Assembly (NCBI GenBank): GCA_037178625.1
Contig: CM074136.1
Coordinates: 310,001-374,000, forward strand
Direction of reading: 5' to 3'
Source of the DNA: Skeletonema tropicum
Taxonomy: Eukaryota > Bacillariophyta > Thalassiosirophyceae > Thalassiosirales > Thalassiosiraceae
Length of the DNA stretch: 64,000 nucleotides
The notes under the pieces are model-generated. The model did not search any database, had not been told where the DNA came from, and saw nothing but the letters and a program-made list of their open reading frames with translations. Made by a program: the position numbers and the translations under genes. Positions 30,538-41,166 of this stretch are shown in pieces (position 1 is the stretch's first letter; each line of letters begins with the position of its first letter).

Positions 30538-31317
30538 ATGTGGCACAAGGAGATGGAAACACTCATTCCCTTCATCCAACTCACAGACACAAAAATCTGT
30601 AAAGAAACTACAGGCTTAGTCCGCAGCATCAAAAAATCCAACATTAAACCATTCGACACCCATTTCAACCTCCCAATAGTCTCAAACGAGAGCCACTTCA
30701 GATGCAAACTATCAAAAATTGGATTTGACATGGTCACATGCAACTCTGACACTTGCCCTTCTCCATCCCGAGGTGGAAGTAACGCTAAATCAAACAATAT
30801 CGTCGCGTCACTCCTTTCGGCAGAGAAGAGCAAGTTTCAAAGAGGCAGAGGTTCAAATGCATCACGCACCGACAGCTCATCACAAATAACACTCACCGGA
30901 GAACAAATCATCGGAGAACTTTACTCAGATAACATGCAACTACTTCCTTTTGCCATCAGTCCACTAGGCCTCTTCGGAACCACAATAAACTACTTCCTAT
31001 ATGGCACACCTCCACCCAGCGACTACAAAACACTCCACAATATCGACAAGTCCAAATTCCCAAACGCCTCCAACATGGCTCACCAAGCATTCACTAGAAC
31101 CCCATCAAACATCCTAGAACGAGCCTACTCAATTTGGAAATCAAAACAACGAAACTATCACTACGGGGGATCCTACAAAAGCCCTGACCCAAGCACCTAT
31201 TACACACAAATATTCGGGAGAACGATTTGCAAGGCAAACGGCTCAGCAGGACTAGCTGCCATTCAAGCACTCTATGAGAGCAACAATGGCCCGACCACCA
31301 CATCATCGCTCAAATGA
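30538..31317 (+). CDS. Unknown protein of a dispersed repeat, best copy
   Basis: 259 codons. The N-terminal third (MWHKEMETLIPFIQLTDTKI) is specific to this copy within the window. From about residue 125 (ITLTGEQIIGELYSDNM) the sequence is shared with two worn copies, 34790-35345 (+) and 58690-59135 (-): LPFAISPLGLFG, a Pro-rich stretch, LHNID, a QAFTRTPSNILERA block, and NGSAGLAAIQ. The shared part extends into the 3' flank, so the repeat unit is larger than the coding region. This looks like the C-terminal end of a mobile-element protein, possibly of a non-LTR retroelement truncated at its 5' side, but no RT motif is in the window copy. Function unknown. Confidence 0.55.
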   Translation: MWHKEMETLIPFIQLTDTKICKETTGLVRSIKKSNIKPFDTHFNLPIVSNESHFRCKLSKIGFDMVTCNSDTCPSPSRGGSNAKSNNIVASLLSAEKSKFQRGRGSNASRTDSSSQITLTGEQIIGELYSDNMQLLPFAISPLGLFGTTINYFLYGTPPPSDYKTLHNIDKSKFPNASNMAHQAFTRTPSNILERAYSIWKSKQRNYHYGGSYKSPDPSTYYTQIFGRTICKANGSAGLAAIQALYESNNGPTTTSSLK

Positions 31318-31551
31318 TGACCAAATTTCATATTTATTACACAGTACAGGTGGCAGATCTATTTCACAAAGAAGTAGCTCTCAGTCGACTCAAGAGTCTT
31401 CTCAGCCATCTACAGATGATTTTCTTGTTTACAATACCAGTGATACGTAGTTTACCGTAGCACAGAAATAACCTAAAGCCCCACCTACCTACAAACAACA
31501 ACATCATGAGGCTGGTCGCTGCCAACTCTATCTATGTATTACAAAGACAAG

Positions 31552-33726
31552 ATGAACGATTCAGACGAAGTGCTGGAAGAGGAATTAGAAGAATATTGCG
31601 AATCTGAGTTGCTTTCAGAGGACGGTCTACGTAAGATATTTGAACGGCATGAATTGATACCCAGTGCCGATAATAATCTTCGCGTGGAGTATGATTATCA
31701 ATTCTTCATTCAGGCTTGTTTTAATGAAAGAGTTACCGAGGCAATAATTCGATTGCTTATCGAGTATTTTCCTGATGCTGCCAGGCCCAGTGCATATGAA
31801 AATTGGTGCCCTGCCGAAACACCTCTCCATGCTGCATGCGATAACCCAAATGTGACACTCAACATAATTCAACTCCTCATCGATGAAGCTCCCGAAACTA
31901 TTAGCGATTTAGACCATAACTTCCACCGAATGCCTCTCCACTATTTATGCAATTGTGATCATTTTGATGAAGCAATAGCAATCCAAATTATGAAGCTGCT
32001 CATCAGCAAGCACCCCGAAGCAGTCCGACATGCTGATAATAATGGCCGTCTCCCAATTCACATTGCGAGTGCGTCAAAATCTCCTGAGTTTTGTCAAGTG
32101 CTAATCGAAGCGTATCCTGGATCCGAGCAAATAGCTGATGACTTTGGTTCTCTTCCTATTCATTATGCATGTTGTTACAATATCGATGCCACTATCAAGT
32201 GTAAGGGCTCCTTTGCCACGGTAAAATACTTGTACAAACTCTATCCCGATGCCATCAATCATGCAGACGCAGATGGATCGTATCCAATTCACTACGCAAT
32301 AGTCGGTGTTTATCGCAGCGATAACTCAACCGCTGCTGCGGACATTGTGCAATTTTTCTTGGATTGTCATCACGATGTGAAGTTGCAGAGTTTTAGTGGA
32401 ACGCAGTCTCTGCTTCATTTTGCTTGTCAGCAAGTGTGGTATGATTCAAATATTGAGGCTGTCCGCACAATCATTCAAGTAATTTATGATTCATATCCTG
32501 AATCTATTTGCATGGAAGACAATCGCGGCCGGTTGCCTCTTCATCATTACTGTGCAGTTGATTGTCAGTATGAAATATCTGCAATGCAAATTCTGAGGCT
32601 GCTCCTGGAGAAGCATCCTGGAGGAGTCCGCCATGCCGATCGTCACGGCCGTCTCCCAATTCATCATGCTGCATTTACAAAATCAGCTCAATTTTGCCGC
32701 GTATTGATTGAAGCCTATCCTGGATCTGAGCAAATCAGTAGTCTTGAAGGTGACCTTCCTCTGCATTATGCATGTTACACGAACACTCCTGCCACAATGG
32801 AATATTTTTACAAACTCTACCCAGATGCAGTGAATCTGATAGGAACAAATGGACACTATCCGATTCACTTCACAATCACAGGTTTAACTGAGAACAGATA
32901 CAATGCAGAAGCAGCAGCAGATGGTGTGGAAATTGTACAATTCCTGTTGGATTGTGATCCCAATGTGAAGATACAAAAGTATTTTAATAGGTCTCTGCTT
33001 CATTTTGCATGTCGGATGCCTATTGATCTAGTTCGGGCTGGTATGTGTATGGAAGTCGTCAAGACAATTTACGATGCACACCCTGAAGCAATAGAAGACA
33101 GTATTATTGCTTCCCAAATTCAACACTATTGTGAAGGAGTGCAGGCATTCATCAACAGCGAGTTAGTCTATGCTCGTCAAGCCAAAAATCACCGACTAAT
33201 TACAACACCTGATATGAATGGAAGACTCCCACTGCACACAGCGCTTCAGAACAATGTCAGGCTTGGCTCAATCAAATTGCTGGTAAAAGGCAATCCTTCT
33301 GCGATAAGAACTGCCGATGATAGAGGTGCATTTCCCCTACATGTGGCATGTGAGCATCATAATTCCGCTAGAGTTGTGGAATACATGCTGGGCCTTGCTG
33401 ATATCACACTCAACGCAATTGACGGACAAGGGAATACCGCACTCCATCTTGCTTGCCGTGGTGCTAGGCATGAAATCATAGCTCTTCTCTTGGATCAATT
33501 TGATGCTGTATCCGTATCGAAGCGGAATGTTGACAAGAAGCTTCCTATTGATCTTCTATGGGAAAGCAATGCCGATAGGGAAAGTGTAGAATACACAGAG
33601 AGCGTGTATCGGCTTATGAAGGCATACCCTGAGATGATTAAGGGCATTGATGTGAAGGTGCAATCTGCTTCAGCCTACTGTCCGAGTCTGACTCTGACTG
33701 GAAAGAAGAGAAAGTTGGATGATTAG
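31552..33726 (+). CDS. ANK-family protein, intact
   Basis: 724 residues from 31552 (MNDSDEVLEEELEEYCESEL); an in-frame ATG at 31534 would add six residues. Leader LSEDGLRKIFERHELIP follows. ANK motifs: TPLHAACDNPN, MPLHYLCNCD, LPIHIASASKS, LPIHYACCYN, YPIHYAI, LLHFACQQ, LPLHHYCAVD, LPIHHAAFTKS, LPLHYACYTN, YPIHFTI, LLHFACRM, RLPLHTALQNN, FPLHVACEH, TALHLACRGA, LPIDLLWES; tail LTGKKRKLDD. One oddity: at about residue 210 the linker reads CYNIDATIKCKGSFATVKYL, which looks like two alternative linkers joined head to tail (see findings). Complete reading frame, start and tail make it one of the best candidates for a working gene. Confidence 0.9.
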   Translation: MNDSDEVLEEELEEYCESELLSEDGLRKIFERHELIPSADNNLRVEYDYQFFIQACFNERVTEAIIRLLIEYFPDAARPSAYENWCPAETPLHAACDNPNVTLNIIQLLIDEAPETISDLDHNFHRMPLHYLCNCDHFDEAIAIQIMKLLISKHPEAVRHADNNGRLPIHIASASKSPEFCQVLIEAYPGSEQIADDFGSLPIHYACCYNIDATIKCKGSFATVKYLYKLYPDAINHADADGSYPIHYAIVGVYRSDNSTAAADIVQFFLDCHHDVKLQSFSGTQSLLHFACQQVWYDSNIEAVRTIIQVIYDSYPESICMEDNRGRLPLHHYCAVDCQYEISAMQILRLLLEKHPGGVRHADRHGRLPIHHAAFTKSAQFCRVLIEAYPGSEQISSLEGDLPLHYACYTNTPATMEYFYKLYPDAVNLIGTNGHYPIHFTITGLTENRYNAEAAADGVEIVQFLLDCDPNVKIQKYFNRSLLHFACRMPIDLVRAGMCMEVVKTIYDAHPEAIEDSIIASQIQHYCEGVQAFINSELVYARQAKNHRLITTPDMNGRLPLHTALQNNVRLGSIKLLVKGNPSAIRTADDRGAFPLHVACEHHNSARVVEYMLGLADITLNAIDGQGNTALHLACRGARHEIIALLLDQFDAVSVSKRNVDKKLPIDLLWESNADRESVEYTESVYRLMKAYPEMIKGIDVKVQSASAYCPSLTLTGKKRKLDD

Positions 33727-34345
33727 ATAGCCCTGGATTTCCATCCCCTCACTGCAGTGCAACAAGCAAGTAACTATATTGATCTTTCATGTTACAAACG
33801 CAGTCTTTCTTCTTCATTGTACTCATGAGTATACTTAGCCCTTACATATTTGCTACCCAGAAGACTTTTGAATCCAGTTGAGTTTAGTTCGGACCCTCAT
33901 TGCTGTGACGGAGGACGATGGAGGGCGCTGGACTCAACTGATCCGATCGTCATGTTACCTCATCGTACAGACGTTTGGGTTCAGCTATTTAGTGCATGTC
34001 CACGATCGATAAGTGCCTCAACAAGCCAAGATGTGCTTCAAAAGTAGATGGTGACTGGTACCCACGTGTGTACCGAATAGGGCTTTTAGCAAGCTTAAGG
34101 GTCCCGGTCCCGGATGATGTTGTCCGAGTCGACTGGAAAGAAGAGAAGGTTGGGCATAGCCCTGGCTTTCCATCCCCTCACTGCAGTGCAACAAGCAAGT
34201 AAATATATAATGATCTATTATGATACAAAAGTATTCTTGCTCTTCATTGTACTCATGAAACCCTAACTTGGCGTCTGCATCTGCTTCAGCGTCATATCCG
34301 AGTCCCAAGCCGACTGGAAAGAAGAGGAAATTTGGTCATGACTAC
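33727..34345 (+). pseudogene. Post-gene block with two worn ANK tails
   Basis: 33885-34045 repeats the dispersed block of 24895-25045. It is followed by two separated C-terminal tails, at about 34110-34155 (GAGTCGACTGGAAAGAAGAG) and 34270-34340 (GCCGACTGGAAAGAAGAGGA), both encoding TGKK(R/E)K. No ANK motif precedes either tail, so they are leftovers of deleted copies. Confidence 0.55.
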
Positions 34346-34785
34346 TTATAGCAGACCAATTCCACTGCAGATTAGTGGATTTCATGGTGAACATTATGTA
34401 CTAATCATCAATCATGTGTGTTACCAAGATGACAGCATCCCGTCTTTCATGAATCTGCAGCTGGGTTAGCAAACGTGAACTTGTTTCTCATTCATTGAAA
34501 ATGCAAGGCGTCCAAGGAAATGCCACCGAGTGTCAATTACTAGAGGCTCTTTTGTTGCTTTTTTACTGAAGCTGAAGATATTAACGCCAACAGAGTAGCC
34601 TTCCACCAACTATGAATTTCAATTACCGAGTTTTGTGGAGGATCTGAAGTAGTTTTGTACAATACTTATTTGCAAAGCAAGATACTAAAAGTAGCTACTG
34701 TTACTGTTGTTGAATGCGCATTGCAAAGGGGCATTGCAAGTAACTCATACTCAAGCTAATACGCAAAAATAACGCTCGCACAGAC
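34346..34785. other. Intergenic, no gene seen
   Basis: Starts with an ANK-type 3' flank (TTAGTGGATTTCATGGTGAA, TGTTACCAAGATGACAG, GCAGCTGGGTTAGCAAAC), also found at 37130, 46290, 51770, 59500 and 62450. The rest is AT-rich; ATCTGAAGTAGTTTTGTA at about 34640 has an inverted relative near 59270. Confidence 0.45.
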
Positions 34786-35345
34786 TCATCGCATATCAAT
34801 CACAGGCGAACAAATCACGGAAACACTCCTTAACTCTAAGATGCAACTCAGCCCATTTGCAATCAGCCCACTAGGACTTCTTTGGACCGGCCATAAACCA
34901 CTTCCTGCAGCCAATTACCTCCACAACATCGATCAAATCAGATTCCCTCATGCCCATCAAATGGCCACACAATCATACTCCCACAGAACACCAGCCAACA
35001 TGATTGGACATGCAACCAACATCTGGAATGCAGCAGCTCCTACAAAAGCCCTGACCCAACCATCTACTAGACACAACTATCGGGAGAGAAATCTGCTTCG
35101 ATCGCAGCTTCGCTTCGCAAACGGTTCAGCCGAACTCCCCTCTAAACGAACACAACTGCCCACAGTCCAAAAAATCCACTTCCAATCACTATCACCAACC
35201 ATCCTCACTCTCATTACTAAATATTGTACAGATGAAACACAGTTGTTATGTTCACAGTTCACAGAAACAACCAATCATTCGTCGCCTAACATTATCCTCA
35301 TAAGATAGCCCTACTGATCAAACACGTGCGTAGCAAATAAATAAA
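34786..35345 (+). pseudogene. Worn second copy of the unknown dispersed-repeat protein
   Basis: Matches the C-terminal half of the gene at 30538-31317: SITGEQIT, MQLSPFAISPLGLLW, YLHNIDQIRFPHAHQMA, SHRTPANMIGHAT, then a shifted block with NGSAEL. The 3' flank (ACAGATGAAACACAG, ACAACCAATCATTC, TGCGTAGCAAATAAATAAAC) is found inverted at 58690-58790. Shifts and lost segments make it non-functional. Confidence 0.65.
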
Positions 35346-35534
35346 CCTACACAGAGAAACCAAATTGACATTTGACATCGACATGGTGACACCAAAAAAG
35401 AAGCGAAGCACCATGAGACCATGACACAACTCTCTCAGCTCTCAGCTCTCAGCACATATTATGTACAATCAAGGCAAGGTAAAGCACGTGTATCGGAATG
35501 CAATAAATTCGACTTTATTTACTGACAAAGCAAG

Positions 35535-37093
35535 ATGAACGAATCAGCCACAGCCCTGTTGAGGGAGTTAGACGAGATTTGTGAATCTGAGTTGCTTTCA
35601 GAGGAAGGCCTAAGAGAAATAATTGAGCGACATGGATTGACACCAAATAATAATTCGATCATCAGAGATAATACAGAAATCTTCTTTCGGGCATGCTATA
35701 ATGAAAGATCCAACGATGGAATAATTCGATTGCTTCTAGAATATTTCCCTACCGCTGCCAGTGCTACTGATGAGAATGGAATGACACCGCTCCATCATGC
35801 ATGCCACAACAAAAATATGACGCGGGGGATAATAAAGCTCCTCACCGATGCAGCTCCCGCCTCTGTTCGCGTGGCAGACAATTTCGATCTGATGCCTCTC
35901 CATCTTTTATGTGGCAATGACAGCATGAACGAAACAGCCGCAGTGGAAATTTTGCAGCTGCTAATCGAGAAGTATCCTAATGCGGTCCGACATGCCGATA
36001 ACGACGGTTATCTTCCGATCCATATTGCTGCGAGATGGTCAAATCATCTTGAGTGTTGCCGCGTATTAATCGAAGCATATCCTGGATCTGAGCGAATAGG
36101 TGATGCCAAAGGTAGGCTGCCTCTGCATGTTGCATGTCGTTACAGTAATACCCTTTCCACGATAGAATTCTTCTACAAACTCCACCCCGATGCCATCAAT
36201 CATGCATCAACAGATGGATTGTATCCGATTCACTACGCAATGAGGCGTATCACGAACAGAAACATTGCTGCGGAAACAGTGCAATTCCTGCTAGAATGCG
36301 ATCCCATAGTGAAATTTCAGAAGTTTAGAGGAATAACTCTGCTTTGTGCTGCTTGTCTTGAGACAGGTCATCAGGAATTCAATGATTCATGCATCGATAC
36401 TGCACTAGAAATTATCAAGGCATTTTACGACGCACACCCAGAAGCTATTGAAGATAATCAAATTGCGTTCGGCATTCAAGATTGGCATGAGCAAGCACAA
36501 GCCTTTATAAACAGCGAGTTAGTCTATGCTCGTCAAGCCAGAGATCACCGCCTCATGATGACAGCTGATGACAATGGACGTCTTCCTTTGCACACAGCAC
36601 TTCAGGACAACTGTCAGGCTTGGCTCAATCAAACTGCTCGTGAAAGGCAATCCTTCTGCGATAAGAAACTTCGACGATAGTGGCGCGATACCTTTGCACG
36701 TGGCATGTGAACATCATGAATCCGCTAGCGTTGTGGGGCACATAGTAAGCCTCGCTGGTATCACACTTGATACAATCTGATAGAAAAGGGAATACCGCCC
36801 TCCATTATGCTTGCCGCGGTGCAACATATGACACCATTGCACTTCTGCTGGATAAATTTGACGCTATATCCGTATCGAAACGGAATGTTGACGGGAAGCT
36901 ACCTATTGATCTTTTATGGGAAAGCAATGGCGATAGGGAAAGTGTTGCATACACTGAGAGCGTGTATCGGCTTCTTAGGGCATACCCTGAGACGACTATG
37001 CGCATTGGTCTGCAGGCGCAATCTGATTCATCTTCCTGTCCGCGTCCCAATCCCAAGCCGACTGGAAAGAAGAGGAAATTGGGTGATGACTAG
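35535..37093 (+). pseudogene. ANK-family gene with two single-base insertions
   Basis: ATG at 35535 (MNESATALLRELDEICESEL), leader LSEEGLREIIERHGLTP. ANK motifs: TPLHHACHNKN, MPLHLLCGND, LPIHIAARWSN, LPLHVACRYSN, YPIHYAM, LLCAACLETG. The frame fails at about 36610, where GACAACTGTCAGG replaces the GACAATGTCAGG of relatives (extra C). The middle piece (RLGSIKLLVKGNP, IPLHVACEH) is then in another frame, and a second extra base at about 36776 (ACAATCTGATAG against ACAACTGATAG) puts the last piece back, with TALHYACRGA, KLPIDLLWES and tail GKKRKLGDD to 37093. Everything else is well preserved, so loss is recent or the two bases are sequencing errors. Confidence 0.85.
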
Positions 37094-37099
37094 CAAACC

Positions 37100-38215
37100 C
37101 AGTAAACCACTGCGGTTAGTGGTCTTCATAGTGAATGATATGTAGGAACTAATCATCATTCCTCTATGTTGCCAAGATGACAGCACCCCATCTTTTCGTA
37201 GAATCTGCAGCTGGGTTAGCGAACTTGAACTTGTTTCGTCATTCATTCTATTCTCTCTCCATCCACTAACGCAAGGCATCCAGTTGCACACCGCATTTCA
37301 GCATCGTGACTCTCTAGCGTTATGTCATTATGTACGTAGTGGGACTTGACACATCCACTCTTGACGTCATGGATGAGACGGGGAACACAACCCTTTATCA
37401 TGCTTGCCGCAGCGCCATGCATGAAATCATAGCTCTTCTTATGGATAAATTCGGCGTGCATTATTCATATCGAGACCGTACGCTCACAAGAAGCTTCCTA
37501 TCGATCTTTTATGTGAAAGCAATGCTGACAGGGAAAGTTTTGCATACACAGAGAACATGTATCAGCTTCTTAGGGCATATCCTGGGATAATTATGGGCAT
37601 TGATGTACAGGTGCAATTTGCTTCAGCTTGTTGTCCGAGTCTGACTGGAAAGAAGAGAACGTTGGGCCATTAGCAGCCTTTCATGACCTCTTCTTCAGTT
37701 CAACAAGCAAGTAAATTTTCATTTCTAATGCTGTCGCTACTAAAGCACTCTATCTCTTCACCTTCTTTCATTATGTCCGAGTCTGAATCCAAGAGAGAAA
37801 ATAGAAAGTTTATCAGATTAGGATATAACCCCCGGCTTTCCCCCTTGATAGTGCTCTACTTTACCAAGATCATCATGACGACGCCATTGTAGGTCTTGAA
37901 TTTGATCATAACCTGTTCCTACCAAACGCATTTGCTTATTTAAGTATGCATATGAAGGATTCGATTCGACTATCCATGGTTCCCTTGCTTAGATCTTCAA
38001 CGTCCGTCAAAGCAAGTCTCACAAAAGAGCAGCCTTGACCCGTGCTTCGAACAACAAAGATCGAGATAGAGTCCTACTGATTGAGATATGAAATGATATT
38101 ACGGTATGATTGAGTTGGCAAACAAGGTGAAGATGAGCACAATCAAAAGCGCCTGAAATGAGAACATAGAAAGGCCCTCAATGAATTTGGATTGAAATCA
38201 AATGTCACAGCTAGC
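37100..38215 (+). repeat. Segment duplicated in inverted orientation at 50.3-51.85 kb
   Basis: Includes the ANK fragment and its downstream flank: CATTCATTCTATTCTCTC, ACCTGTTCCTACCAAACGC, ATGCATATGAAGGATTCG, CGTCCGTCAAAGCAAGTCTC, AAGCGCCTGAAATGAGAA. All are found inverted between 50335 and 51850. The part with the ANK fragment is also present at 61860-62420. Confidence 0.75.
37240..37673 (+). pseudogene. ANK-family C-terminal fragment, copy shared with 51.3 and 62.0 kb
   Basis: Begins with a damaged motif (37275: QLHTAFQHRDS), continues VGLDTSTLDVMDETGNTTLY, HACRSAMHEIIALLMDKF, then loses frame in the SKRN region and recovers the wording LPIDLLCESNADRE in another frame; the tail reads GKKRTLGH* at 37671. 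Two further copies with the same early damage are on the - strand at 51292-51722 and 61984-62420, so the fragment was already broken when it was duplicated. Confidence 0.75.
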
Positions 38216-38229
38216 TATCTTCATATTGG

Positions 38230-38672
38230 CGACAAGTGAGAATGAAAAAAGGAGGAAATTTAGTCATGACTAACATGACAGACCCAGTCCACTTTCATGG
38301 CTCCAGTGCCCTCGTAAATGAAAGAAACGAACTAATTATCAATTATATTCCTCTCAAAATAGTCTTGAATAGATACGGGAGGCCAAGGTGTTTCAGCCCT
38401 ACTTCTTGAGTACCCTTGGCATGGTAGTGTATCTTGCTCTCCTTTCTGGTAGCCAGGTGTCAGAGCTGATGTGTTGTTGCATGCAGAAATGGCCGCCTAA
38501 TTCTCTGAACATTATCTTCACAGTCGCCTATCTGCTGCTTCTTACTCTTCAATAAAGGTGTAGACGAGTCAGTCGGTAGTGCGGGTGTTTGGTGTATCAA
38601 GTCGAAAGTGGCAAGAATTTAAATGTATCTTTGTATTTATTTATGAATGTATCTTTGCTTGAGAAAGAATGC
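38230..38672 (+). repeat. Dispersed ANK-flanking repeat, copy B
   Basis: Matches 9300-9670 and, inverted, 61375-61845. Its right end (TTTGCTTGAGAAAGAATGC) continues, after the inserted element, at 39470 with GATTCCTACGTTAGC, exactly as 61380-61350 does without interruption. Confidence 0.7.
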
Positions 38673-38680
38673 TACAATAC

Positions 38681-39461
38681 CAAGGGTAATAAGCAGGGTT
38701 GGCGTCGTTTTGTGAAATTTCAAAATCAATTTACCATCTCGTCCGTTAACCGGTATTCAAATTTAGTGATCCTTCACATGTTCCGACGTATCGCTCCTAT
38801 GATCAGCAGTGATCAGAAAATGGCATCAAATTTTCCTAAGTAAAAGTGTCGTTACGACTTTGAGATCCCTATAATTGAGTCTCGCTTGCCTTCATTGAGT
38901 CTCGGTTGCCCGCCCGATCTCCGTCATTGAAAGCTCAAATTGAACACTCTCTGCCGGCAGCCATGGTCAGCGTTGCCGCCGCTGGAATAGACCAAGTTAA
39001 TAGCCGTAATATCGGCCGATTCGGTGGCTGATCGTTACTATGGATTACTTTGTCTGTGTTATCGTGCTTGGATTCAGCAGAAACGCTCCTTGGGACGTTC
39101 AATAAGCACTGTTCAGTGGGCGGCGCTCGCCGGACGTCACCGCCTAATATTGCCTCCATACTGCCTTCTCTCAGGGGATTTGGCAGCGGCGAGGGCTTCA
39201 ACACCAACATAGTAATCCATAGTAACCGTCAGCCACCAATCATCCCCTAATACGGCTATTAACTTGGTCTAATTCAACGGCGGCAACGTCGACCATGGTT
39301 GCCGTGCCTTGAGCGGCGTGGTTAGTGCTGATCATCCTGTTCGGACCGGCACTGACTTTCGCATTCCAGTTTGCCGACGAGACGGTAACGGTACTCAGCA
39401 TTTTTTATTAGGTAAAATTTTGGCGGGAACCGTCGTCGCCAACCCTGCTTATTTACCCTTG
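38681..39461. mobile_element. 781-bp non-autonomous TIR element with inner long inverted repeat
   Basis: Terminal repeats CAAGGGTAATAAGCAGGGTT (38681) and its inverse ending ...ACCCTTG (39461). Flanks TACAATAC (38673-38680) and TACAATCA (39462-39469) are an 8-bp target duplication with the last two bases differing. The same locus without insertion exists at about 61350-61385 (-), reading GCTACAATAGCGATTCC. A second, inner inverted repeat of about 95 bp pairs 38953-39050 with 39211-39304 (GACCAAGTTAATAGCCGTA, GGTGGCTGA, GTTACTATGGATTACT). No transposase is encoded. The 8-bp duplication suggests a hAT-type mover. Confidence 0.8.
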
Positions 39462-39470
39462 TACAATCAC

Positions 39471-39640
39471 GATTCCTACGTTAGCTAACACTATTTTCTA
39501 CGGTTTGCACCAAGGGTAAGTTTGCACTCTCAGCTATTTTCCACGATGATCTCGTTCTTGGATCTCATTCTCACACCACTCGCTCGCTATTTTGACTCTT
39601 ACTAAAGATATCACTCTCTCTCCAGAGTCCAGCCGACTTT
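39471..39640 (+). promoter_or_regulatory. Orphan ANK-family upstream block
   Basis: GATTCCTACGTTAGCT, CTATTTTCTACGG, GATCTCGTTCTTGGATCTCA and TTACTAAAGATATCACTCTC match the promoter-like block of the ANK gene at 61195 almost base for base, but no ANK coding sequence follows. The gene it served has been lost or replaced after about 39640. Confidence 0.6.
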
Positions 39641-41160
39641 TATAGTCAGAATTCCGCAAACTCCGCCAGTTGCTAGTTCGAATCGCCTAACCCCCCCCTG
39701 CTTTGCCGCACACAGTAATGGCGACAACGGGCAAGCATATATTTTACCCTTAATAATATCGGCCCGGCCATATTAAAATGGATCTTTTCGAGGCGCGCCA
39801 AATTTCAGACGGATCTTTTGCAAAGGACAAAGGACCATGTCGATGTCGACCTCGCCATAACAACTCCAGCGGAAGCAATGTCGACTCCAGAACTTACTTA
39901 TGCAGCAGCAGACAATCCATTTGGTCATAATCACTCTCGATATCATTTTTGGAGAAGCGCAGCTAAGCAGAAGTGCGAGGAAACTGCTCTGAAAGTTCAT
40001 GCTCGTTTTTTGTTTTCCTCCGCTCTCGCTCCATGCCGACACACAAAGCAGCAGTTAGTAGATAGAAATGAACGGAACCGAATGAATGCAACTCACATTA
40101 TATCATCGCCGCAGGTTACCTGGCAGATTCTGCTCGATTGGTGAATTTGATCATAGGCTATTCGACAACACTGCACGGAATACAAAAATAGGCAAAAATG
40201 CAAATAGTTTGCGGTTCACGTAGATGCAGCAACTACAGAGAGAGGACCCGTACTCTAGCAGCCACCGAAACCTCCTGCAGGGATGCATTTAATTATCACC
40301 AGCCGCAACGCCAAAGATGACAGTGATTGATAATAACAACAATAATGACAACCCAGTAGTGTCTTGGTAAATAAATACAAACAGTGTCAAGAGTAGACCG
40401 TACAAATCACCAGAGTGTAGAAACATTCAACAAATCAAGTAACAGTCCAGTCATAATAGATAGAAGGTTAAGATGGAATGCAACTCTAATGTCGGATGCC
40501 GGAGGCAATCAAAATCACTAGCGTAGAAGAGGAGAGGGAGAGATGCCTACAATAGAAACGGTTCAGAAAACGATTTGAAAAAACGACAAGGAATCACTTC
40601 TCCACAATCGACTGGCATGACAATCGTTCGACTGGCATGACAATCAATCATAATCTCGAGGAGGCTTAGAACAAGACATCTGACACACTGACCACATCCC
40701 GTGCATGCCCAGCCACGACGGATCAGAAGCCGCAATAAAGCATTATGTACTTTGATAGCATCCAAGAAGGTCCAGCATCAGCCGAGAGAAACAACGAAGC
40801 ACCACAACTTAGTTGATATGAAGAACACAAAGGAGCAATAGGTTTACATTGTCTTTGGGGTATTTGGCTTGGATGCAAGTGTGGGTCATAGCGTCACGTG
40901 CAACGTTTATGGTACAGATGGAACTGATGTGGTAGTATACCCTCTAAAGAGCATGCATGTGGCAATGATGTAAATCATCGCAAGGCACAGCATGGAGCCC
41001 AACAAAAAAAGACAGCAATTAGAATCGAGCAAAAGCAGGTATAACTAGCTTTAAAGCTAGTGAAATCAAATCAGAGCATACATCAACATCCTCCTACCCT
41101 TTCTCCAATTCTTTCCCCCCTCCTTCCCCTTTCTTTTCTTTCCTCTTTTTGTGCAGCAAT
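39641..41160. other. Long stretch without a convincing gene
   Basis: Short frames only. TCGACTGGCATGACAATC is tandemly duplicated at about 40608-40640. A possible retro- or DNA-element fragment lies at 39770-40140, but it could not be identified. Confidence 0.4.
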
Positions 41161-41166
41161 TCAGCT

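Noticed and set aside
36568..36780. Separate short ankyrin gene
   Set aside because: It is the middle piece of the gene at 35535-37093 between two single-base insertions.
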